Below, piece by piece: positions 31,877 through 38,111 of a DNA stretch of 39,309 nucleotides. Numbering within the stretch: the stretch's first letter is position 1; each line of letters opens with the position of its first letter. This DNA comes from Verrucomicrobiota bacterium. GTDB lineage: Bacteria > Verrucomicrobiota > Verrucomicrobiia > Opitutales > Opitutaceae. The notes below the pieces were generated by a model that had not been told where the DNA came from, ran no database searches, and saw only the letters and a list, made by a program, of their open reading frames with translations. Location: positions 1-39,309 of the forward strand of contig JAEWIY010000046.1 in assembly GCA_023386835.1 (NCBI GenBank). Reading direction: 5' to 3'. A program made the translations under genes and the position numbers.

Positions 31877-33475
31877 TCAAACCGGCTGGGGGTGCCCTTG
31901 GCGCAGGGCGACCAGCTCTGCGACCAGATCCTCCGTCTGCACAGGCTTGATCAGGCAACGCTGGAAACCGGCCTCAAGGGCGCGGCGGCGGATCCGTTCG
32001 CCGGCAAAAGCCGTCAGCGCCAGGGCCGGCACGGGAGCCAAGTCGTCCTCATGTTCCCACCGGCGGAACTGCTGCAGCAGGTCGTAACCGTCCATCTTCG
32101 GCAGCCCGAGGTCGCTGACGATGAGGTCGGGCCGTTCTTTCCGGAAAATCGCGAGCGCCTTGGAACTCGAGTCGACCGCCGTGACCTCCGCCCCTGCGGC
32201 GGAGAGTGCCAGCACCAACGCTCGGCGCGTTTCGGCGGAATCCTCGACGAGCAACAACCGCATTCCGGCCAGTGGCCGTCCGGGTTGCGCCGGTGCGACG
32301 GGGTTTGAGGAACGTGCCGGCCCGATCGCCGGCAACGGCAGACGGACTGTAAACAGCGCGCCATGGCCCAGTCCGTCGCTGTCTGCGGTCAATGTGCCGC
32401 CATGCAGCTCCACCAGCTGCCGGGCGACCGAGAGGCCCAGGCCCAGCCCGCCATTATGGCTGCCGTGTCCGATATTAAAGATATACGGCAGATCGGCGGG
32501 GGTGATGCCGGCGCCGTTGTCCGCCACACGGATCTCGACCTGATCGGCCATCCGTAGGGCCCGAATGGTGACGCGCCCGCCGCTCGGGGTGAACTTGATC
32601 GCGTTGCCGACCAACTGCTGGAGCGCCTGCGTCAGCCGCGTTTCGTCCGCCCGGACGATGCCCACTGCGGGGTCAACCTCCAAGGTCAGGCCGATTTCCT
32701 TCTCGTCGGCCGCGGGTTGACTGTTCTCGAGCACGGTTCGGGCAACGGCGTCGAGTTCCACCGAACCGAATTCCAGCTGAAGTTTGCCGCGAGCCAGCCG
32801 TGAGGCGTCCACCAGCGCCTCGATCATCACGCGCAGTTCCTCCGCACTTCGCTGAATGGCGGTGATGCCTTCGCCCAATTGCTGTTCGTCGTCCGAGCCG
32901 GTGCCGGCGAGCAAGCGGGCCCACAGCACGATGGCCGACAGCGGGGTGCGGAGTTCATGCGAGACGCTGGCGAGAAACTGGTCCTTCGTGCCCTGCGCCT
33001 CGTGCGCTTCACGTTGCGCCTGCCGGAGGCGCTGGTGCAAGCTTGAGGCGGGATCATCCCCGTTGGCCAGTTCGTCGACAAAAGGGGAAAAGGTCACTAC
33101 CGCGCCCTCGGCCGGGCCGCCGTTTGTCGTGACCGGTCGAATACGACAGACATGCAGCCGCTCCTGCGCGTCGTGCACCAGGTGTTCACGTTCAGAGCCG
33201 TGCTCCAAGGCGAGCCGCACCTCCGCCGCCAGCTCATCTTCGCCCCATTCACGGGCGAGCTCGGGCAAGGAGCGGCCAACGTCATCCGCGTCCATCGTCC
33301 AAAGTTGCTGGGCGCCGGTCGTGAACCAAGTGACCGCGAGCTGGCGATCCACCACCATCAAGGCGGTATCGGCATGCCCCAGCAGCGCCAGCAGCTTTTC
33401 GGCCGGCACGGCCGCGTGCGGGCGAAGCGCCGTGAGCCGAGCAGGGGTGGTAACGTGCGGCGCGCTTTTCGCCAT
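31877..33475 (-). CDS. Soluble PAS-histidine kinase-receiver hybrid
   Basis: This 532-residue cytoplasmic hybrid kinase has a PAS domain at about 25-130 and a short coiled linker. HisKA carries FLASVSHELRTPLSAI with His173. The HATPase domain is at about 275-380 (N-box Asn291, then VADNGAGI and GGLGLGLSVARQLVELHGG). The receiver is at about 405-525 with acidic pair Glu411/Asp412, phospho-acceptor Asp455 (SDLGLPKMDGYDL) and Lys510. No membrane helix is seen, so the signal is probably intracellular and sensed by PAS. No DNA-binding output or separate HPt partner is adjacent. The start at 33475 gives a compact N-terminus. It is divergent from the decayed sugar operon; 33476-33721 is non-coding apart from a GCCCAC/GTGGGC hairpin at 33498-33513. 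Confidence 0.9.
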   Translation of the reverse strand: MAKSAPHVTTPARLTALRPHAAVPAEKLLALLGHADTALMVVDRQLAVTWFTTGAQQLWTMDADDVGRSLPELAREWGEDELAAEVRLALEHGSEREHLVHDAQERLHVCRIRPVTTNGGPAEGAVVTFSPFVDELANGDDPASSLHQRLRQAQREAHEAQGTKDQFLASVSHELRTPLSAIVLWARLLAGTGSDDEQQLGEGITAIQRSAEELRVMIEALVDASRLARGKLQLEFGSVELDAVARTVLENSQPAADEKEIGLTLEVDPAVGIVRADETRLTQALQQLVGNAIKFTPSGGRVTIRALRMADQVEIRVADNGAGITPADLPYIFNIGHGSHNGGLGLGLSVARQLVELHGGTLTADSDGLGHGALFTVRLPLPAIGPARSSNPVAPAQPGRPLAGMRLLLVEDSAETRRALVLALSAAGAEVTAVDSSSKALAIFRKERPDLIVSDLGLPKMDGYDLLQQFRRWEHEDDLAPVPALALTAFAGERIRRRALEAGFQRCLIKPVQTEDLVAELVALRQGHPQPV

Positions 33476-33721
33476 AAATGATTCTGGATTGGACCCGGCC
33501 CACAGGGGTGGGCGAAACGTGCCCTCAACATGCTCTGGATGAGCAGAACGTCCAGTCGCAACCCGCCGGTGGAGGACTGGAGAGGCTTATCGGGAAATCC
33601 GCCGTCAAATTGGGTTCCTCGTTTTTGCGCCCTGGGCGAACGAAGCGGCCGGATGGATACACGCGGCCGGGGCGACAGCGCGGTCGCGACTCCGTCGCGC
33701 CGCCGGCTCTGCTGACCCTGA

Positions 33722-34209
33722 ATGAAACAGGCCCGTTTGCAGCGATTGTTCAATCCCCGGACCGGTCGTTGCTTCGATGTCGCACTCGATCACGGTTTCT
33801 TTAACGAAGCGTCATTCCTCGCGGGGATCGAGGATCTGCCCCGGGCGATCGAGACGCCGGTGGCGATGAGGTCGACGGCGACGTCACCAAAATCCTTCCC
33901 CTGGTGCGGCAGGCCGTGGAGTTCGGGGCGGACGTGATCAAAGCCGATCCGAGCGAGCACGTGGTCGATTATGGCAAGGTAATCGAAACGGCGGGCGGTA
34001 TCCCGGTGTTGGTCCGCGGCGGCAGCCGGGCACCGGAGGCGGAGCTGCTGGCCCGGACCGAGGCGCTGCTCGCACAAGGTGCGGCAGGCATCGTGTACGG
34101 TCGTAACATCATCCAGCATCCCCGGCCGGCGGCGATCACCCAGGCCTTGATGGCGGTGGTGCACGACGGCCTGTTCGCGCGCGGTGCGCTTGCCCGCTTC
34201 CTCGCATGA
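33722..34209 (+). pseudogene. DhnA/LsrF-type class I aldolase with large internal deletion
   Basis: The 5' part encodes a sound N-terminus: MKQARLQRLF, then CFDVALDHGFFNEASFLAG and RAIET, with the conserved Asp in ALDHG. From about 33860 the homology continues in another frame as DEVDGDVTKILPLVRQAVEFGADVIKADPS, which carries the Schiff-base lysine, then PVLVRGGSRAPE and GIVYGRNIIQHP through to the stop at 34209. In intact family members (about 270-290 aa) these two parts are separated by roughly 130-150 residues, absent here, so the gene has an internal deletion and a frame change. The first frame stops at 33937. No functional aldolase is expected. The stop overlaps the next ATG by ATGA (34206-34209), the trace of an operon. 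Confidence 0.85.
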
Positions 34210-34325
34210 ACAACCAACGACGCGTCCGGGTCGCCGTCATTGGCGCCGGCCTGGTGGGCCGGGAGGTGGCAAGCGCGTTCGGGCGCTGGTTCGCTTTGCT
34301 CGATAGTCCGGTGCGACCCGAGCTC
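34206..34325 (+). pseudogene. Remnant of a Gfo/Idh/MocA-type oxidoreductase (N-terminal 40 codons)
   Basis: Codons 1-40 read VRVAVIGAGLVGREVASAFGRW with FALLDSPVRPEL, the NAD-binding start of a Gfo/Idh/MocA oxidoreductase subfamily often found next to sugar kinases and aldolases. Immediately after, the frame changes in content to a kinase. The remaining 300 or more residues of the oxidoreductase, including the catalytic EKP region, are absent. The ATG overlaps the end of the aldolase remnant. Assignment is by motif and context. Confidence 0.65.
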
Positions 34326-35017
34326 GAGGGTGGCCGCCGCACATTCTTTCACCGCGCGGGCGCAAATGCGCGGCTAGGGCCGGAGCGTTTTGACTTCGGC
34401 GCCGTCTCGGGCCGGTTCCTTTACCTCGGTTATCTGTTGCTGCTCCAAAATCTGGATACGCGGGCCCGGATGGCCGGCCCCGGGCCGCCGAAGTGCTGCG
34501 GAACGCGCGGCAAGCCGGCTTTGTCACCGTGCTGGACTGCGTGTCCGACGCGAGCGACCGCTGGCAAACCGTGGTCACGCCGGTGCTGCCGGAGGTGGAT
34601 ATCCTGTTTGCCAACGACTTCGAGGCGTCACGGTTGACGCAGGTGGCCATCGTGCCGGGCTCCCCGACGATTGCGGAGGACTGTCAACGTGCCGCCGCGA
34701 CGTTGCTCCAGCGCGGCGTGCGGCGGCTCGCGCTGGTTCACGCGCCGGAAGGCGTGGCGGCGGCGAGCGCAACGGGTGAGCGCCGCTGGCAAGGTGCGGT
34801 GCGGCTGCCCGCAGAGCGGATTGCCGGCACGACGGGAGCGGGCGACGCCCTGGCGGCGGGCGTTTTGCTCGCGTTGCATGCAGGCGTCGGGCTGCGCGAC
34901 GCGCTGGAACTCGGCGTGTGTGCGGCCGCCGCGTGCTTGCAACACGCGAATGCGTCGAACGGCGTTTGCCCGGCCGAGACGGCGCTGGCTGGCGGCCGGG
35001 CGTGGGGTTTTCGTTAG
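34326..35017 (+). pseudogene. PfkB-type carbohydrate kinase, 5'-truncated and frameshifted
   Basis: The frame beginning at codon 41 of the fused remnant reads GGRRTFFHRAGANARLGPERFD, then FLYLGYLLLLQNLD, the substrate-binding part of a PfkB sugar kinase without its first lobe. Between about 34455 and 34485 the frame shifts; homology resumes as AAEVLRNARQAGFVTVLDCVSD and continues to GTTGAGDALAAGVLLAL, the PfkB signature with the catalytic Asp, and to the stop at 35017. The first frame would end at 34637. A restart at the GTG at 34493 could make a 174-residue C-terminal lobe, which would lack part of the sugar-binding site. Confidence 0.8.
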
Positions 35018-35394
35018 CGCGCGGAGGTGCGTCCGCGTTTGCCCTTGCGACCCAAGGCCCATGCCGACCACGCCATGATCGCGGCGACGATCAGGAGACC
35101 AAACATCTCACGGTTCTCCAACACCTCCTGATTCCGCATCGTCCACTCATCAAACATCGAGAGGATCTGGCCGTGCCGGAGAACGGACGGCAGGTACGTG
35201 AGGCTCCAAACCAGGGCGACGACTCCAACGAGAATCGCCGCCGGGCGCGCGAGCCGATGCCGGAAGAAACCAAGCGCGCAGGCCAGCGCGGCGGCGAGGT
35301 ACATCGTGACCCAGCGGGCGGGGTCCGCGTCGTTGAGCTGCAAGGACGCTGCGAAGACAAACAGGGCAAAAAAAGCACCGTGGGCTAGGCGCAT
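35014..35394 (-). CDS. TMEM220-family small membrane protein
   Basis: This 126-residue protein has about four membrane helices. The first helix and loop, ALFVFAASLQLNDADPARWVTMYLAAALAC, match the transmembrane 220 pattern LQLNDPDPxxWxxxY. Later helices are about 43-55, 59-77 and 103-118 (MFGLLIVAAIMAWSAWAL). The end is Arg/Lys-rich. Function is unknown in the family. ATG at 35394 was chosen because the helix begins just after it; the frame above it is not membrane-like. Its stop codon overlaps the end of the kinase remnant by 4 nt on the other strand, and it is divergent from the MFS transporter gene. Confidence 0.78.
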   Translation of the reverse strand: MRLAHGAFFALFVFAASLQLNDADPARWVTMYLAAALACALGFFRHRLARPAAILVGVVALVWSLTYLPSVLRHGQILSMFDEWTMRNQEVLENREMFGLLIVAAIMAWSAWALGRKGKRGRTSAR

Positions 35395-35554
35395 TCCATC
35401 AACCCGGAGCAAAGTCTGGCCGAGGCCAAGCGCAAAGAGGGCGGAATTGGGCTGCCGGGCGCACGTCGCGATTGCGTAGCCGTTCGGCGCCGCCAACGTG
35501 CCGCCTCATGTCTTTCTCGATTCGCCTTCGCCGCGCGGTGGGCCGGCGGCCTTC

Positions 35555-36730
35555 ATGAAGTCGGATGCGCGCGCCGCGCACACGCTGACGTTGCTGTGCT
35601 ACGGCGCCATGATGGCGCTGGCGATTGGGCTGAATCTGCTGCCGGTGTTTCTGACGCACCTGTCGGAGCGCTTCGGCGGCGCGTCGGGTCTGGCGGCGGA
35701 GCAACTCGGCCGCCTCGGTGCGGCCGGCTTCTTCGGACTGGTCATCGGCATCGTGATCACCGGTCCGTTGGCGGATCGCTGGGGAGCCAAACCGTTCGCG
35801 CAGCTCGGCAATGGATTGATTGCCGTCAGCCTGCTCGGCCTGGCTTTTGCCCCGACCTATGAGATGCTCGCGATCGGGCTGGTGGTGCTTGGGTTGGGTG
35901 CGGGCATTCTCGACATGGTGCTCAGTCCGGTGGTGGCTGCGCTGAATCCGGAGCGTCGGGCGGCCGCGATGAACTGGTTGCACTCGTACTACTGCGTCGG
36001 CGCCGTCGTGACCATCCTCGTCGGCACCGTGCTGCTGCGCCTTGGTTTCGGCTGGCGGATGGCGTGCCTGGCGCTGGCGCCGCTGCCGCTCCTGTTGATC
36101 ATCGGGTTTGCTCCGCGGGCTTTTCCGTCCATGGCCGTCGAGGGCACGCGCACCCGGGTTCGTGACCTTCTGCGGCGGGGTTGGTTTTTGCTGGCGCTCG
36201 CCGCCATCTTCCTGGGGGGCGCGACTGAGCTGGGCATGGCGCAGTGGCTGCCCGCTTACGTGGAAACGTCGTTGGGTTTCCCGGCGTGGATCGGCGGCAC
36301 ATCGCTGCTCCTGTTTTCGGTGGCGATGGCCCTTGGGCGCATGGTTGTTGGTGCGGCCGGCACGCGCTGGAACCCGTACACGATCATGGCGCTCAGTTGC
36401 GCCACGTCCGTGGTGCTGTTTCTGGCGGCTTCGTTTTTTCCGGAAGACCGGGTCGCGCTTGTGGCCTGCATCCTCGCGGGATTCACCGGCAGCTGTCTTT
36501 GGCCGACCATGCTGGCCGTGACGGCCGACCGGTATCCACAAGGTGGTGCGAGCATGTTCGCGTTGCTGGCGGCGTTCGGCAACGCGGGCGGGATCGCCAT
36601 GCCGTGGCTGGTCGGCTGGGTGGCCGACCGCAAGGATCTGCATTGGGGCTTGGCGACGTCCGCCCTGGCCCCGCTTGGCATGCTGGCCCTGGTGGTTCTG
36701 CTGCGGTCCGGCGGCCGCCGCGCGTTATAG
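35555..36730 (+). CDS. MFS transporter, fucose permease-like
   Basis: This 391-residue protein has about 12 membrane helices. The A-motif-like loop GPLADRWGAKPFAQLGNGL follows helix 2. The segment SPVVAALNPERRAAAMNWLHSYYCVGAVV is typical of the FucP/sugar MFS branch, with the NWLHSYYCVGAV signature. GGATELGMAQWLPAYVE in the second half is also characteristic. Transport of a sugar or deoxysugar by proton symport is likely but the substrate is unknown. The ATG at 35555 was chosen since the first helix follows it; the start at 35498 would add 19 residues. It may once have served the decayed sugar operon just upstream. Its 3' end overlaps the dioxygenase gene by 6 nt. Confidence 0.85.
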   Translation: MKSDARAAHTLTLLCYGAMMALAIGLNLLPVFLTHLSERFGGASGLAAEQLGRLGAAGFFGLVIGIVITGPLADRWGAKPFAQLGNGLIAVSLLGLAFAPTYEMLAIGLVVLGLGAGILDMVLSPVVAALNPERRAAAMNWLHSYYCVGAVVTILVGTVLLRLGFGWRMACLALAPLPLLLIIGFAPRAFPSMAVEGTRTRVRDLLRRGWFLLALAAIFLGGATELGMAQWLPAYVETSLGFPAWIGGTSLLLFSVAMALGRMVVGAAGTRWNPYTIMALSCATSVVLFLAASFFPEDRVALVACILAGFTGSCLWPTMLAVTADRYPQGGASMFALLAAFGNAGGIAMPWLVGWVADRKDLHWGLATSALAPLGMLALVVLLRSGGRRAL

Positions 36731-37678
36731 CGGCTTGAGGCCGGCTTCGATCTCCGCCCGCCGCGATTCGAGGAATGGCGGCAGGGCCAACCGCTCGCCC
36801 ATGGTCTCCGCCGGTTCGTCGACCGCAAAACCCGGTTCGTCGGTCGCGAGTTCGAACAGGATGCCGTTCGGTTCGCGAAAGTAGAGGCTGCGAAAATAGA
36901 ACCGGTCGACCGGCCCGCTGTTCGGCATGCCGAGTTCCTGCAACCGCCGCGCCCAGCCGTCGTATTCGGCTACCGTGGTGCGAAAGGCAACGTGGTGCAC
37001 CCCGCCGGCTCCGGGTTGCGCCGTCGGCGCGTCCGGCTCGTGTGCGACGTGCAGCTCCGATGCGGGGCCGTCTCCATTCATCTGGTACACGTGGACCGTG
37101 ACTTCCCCGGAGCCCATCGAGGCAGGTTGAACGTATTCGCGGACCTTCACCATACCCAGGATGTCGGTCAGGACCCGAGCCGTCGCTTCCAGGCGCGGCA
37201 CGCTGATCACCACTGGTCCCAAACCGCGAATCTGATGTTCCGCCGGAACGGGACTGCGTTCCCAAGGGTGCCCTTCGGGCCGGGTCTCATCGACCACCAG
37301 GCTGAACCGTTGGCCTTCCGGATCCTCGAAATCGATCGTCTGGCGCCCGTCCCGTACCAAGGCAGCGCTGTGACAGACCCCGGCCCGGTCGAGGCGGGCG
37401 AGCCACCATTGCAAAGCGGGTTCATTCGCCACCCGAAACCCCGTGCGAATGATGCTGCGGGTTCCGCGCCGCTCGCGCGCGGCCGGCCAGTCGAAGAACG
37501 TCAGGTCGGTGCCGGGGCTGCCGGCGCCATCGGCGTAGAACAGGTGATACGCGGACACGTCATCCTGGTTGACCGTCTTTTTCACCAGGCGCAGCCCGAG
37601 CGTGGTCGTGTAGAACTCGAAATTCTCCTTCGCGCGGGCGGTGACCGCAGTGAGATGGTGGATGCCGTGCAGCGTCAT
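36725..37678 (-). CDS. VOC-superfamily ring-cleaving dioxygenase (MhqO-like)
   Basis: This 317-residue protein has two vicinal-oxygen-chelate units. GIHHLTAVTARA (5-16) gives the first metal-ligand His region, followed by FYTTTLGLRLVKKTVNQDD. The second unit begins at GLGPVVISVPRLEATARVL. GGVHHVAFRT (about 233-242) supplies a second His, and FRSLYFREPNGILFELATDEPGF (about 275-297) supplies the glutamate. This organisation matches MhqO/MhqA and LinE-type hydroquinone dioxygenases, which cleave aromatic rings or detoxify quinones using Fe(II). The exact substrate is not visible. ATG at 37678. The 3' end overlaps the convergent MFS gene by 6 nt. Confidence 0.9.
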   Translation of the reverse strand: MTLHGIHHLTAVTARAKENFEFYTTTLGLRLVKKTVNQDDVSAYHLFYADGAGSPGTDLTFFDWPAARERRGTRSIIRTGFRVANEPALQWWLARLDRAGVCHSAALVRDGRQTIDFEDPEGQRFSLVVDETRPEGHPWERSPVPAEHQIRGLGPVVISVPRLEATARVLTDILGMVKVREYVQPASMGSGEVTVHVYQMNGDGPASELHVAHEPDAPTAQPGAGGVHHVAFRTTVAEYDGWARRLQELGMPNSGPVDRFYFRSLYFREPNGILFELATDEPGFAVDEPAETMGERLALPPFLESRRAEIEAGLKPL

Positions 37679-37740
37679 GCCGTACCGTGTACGAAATCGT
37701 GAAAACGTCCACTCGGCGCCTCGGGCGGCGGCCCCACCCG

Positions 37741-38058
37741 CTACGGCGCTGTGCGGGTCGGACCGCCGGGTTTGCGCTGCAGGTAGGTGAACGCTCCGTT
37801 GAACTCCGAATGCATCAACGATTCGAGTTCCGCGGGCGGCACCACGAGCTTCTCGGCGTGGGCGTGCGCACCCGCCATGTCGCCCATCTCAGGCATTTCG
37901 ATGGCGATTTCGATCCGGTAGCCTTCGGGCTGATTGGCGTCGCGGACGACCTGGAGTGATCCGCGCCGGCCGACGCTGTTTTGAGAGTCGAAGATCTCCG
38001 GCTTTACCAGGACGGAGCGCCCGTCGAGGAACTTGATTTGGTCGTACGCGAAGGCCAC
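37741..38058 (-). CDS. Hypothetical protein, 105 residues
   Basis: This soluble protein has a GTG start at 38058 (MAFAYDQIKFLDGRSVLV). A short charged segment with MPEMGDMAGAHAHAEKLVVPPAELESLMHSEFNG may form a small helical core with His residues, after a beta-rich first half (SLQVVRDANQPEGYRIEIAIEMP). It ends Pro/Arg-rich. I do not recognise a family. It lies 53 nt after the stop of the cytochrome-HEAT gene, on the same strand, with a strong hairpin in the gap. Composition and length are consistent with a real gene, but no strong ribosome-binding site supports the start. Confidence 0.6.
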   Translation of the reverse strand: MAFAYDQIKFLDGRSVLVKPEIFDSQNSVGRRGSLQVVRDANQPEGYRIEIAIEMPEMGDMAGAHAHAEKLVVPPAELESLMHSEFNGAFTYLQRKPGGPTRTAP

Positions 38059-38073
38059 GGGCGCATGGAGCGC

Positions 38074-38101
38074 CGGCGGTGGGTGATGGTTCCCACCGCC
38101 G
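38074..38101 (-). terminator. Hairpin between the cytochrome-HEAT gene and the 105-residue gene
   Basis: CGGCGGTGGG (38074-38083) pairs perfectly with CCCACCGCCG (38092-38101) around an 8-nt loop. It is about 10 nt after the upstream gene's stop and about 15 nt before the GTG start of the next gene. There is no T-run, so it could be a T-less terminator or a structure that controls translation of the downstream gene. Confidence 0.45.
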
Positions 38102-38111
38102 TGGTCCTCGC

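Noticed and set aside
33722..35017. Programmed frameshifting to explain the aldolase and kinase frames
   Set aside because: Whole family segments are missing at the joins, and no slippery heptamer or downstream structure is evident, so deletion and decay fit better.
35399..36643. A 414-codon leftward frame inside the MFS gene
   Set aside because: Very rich in His, Arg, Gln and Pro, without membrane helices or motifs; it mirrors the transporter coding sequence.
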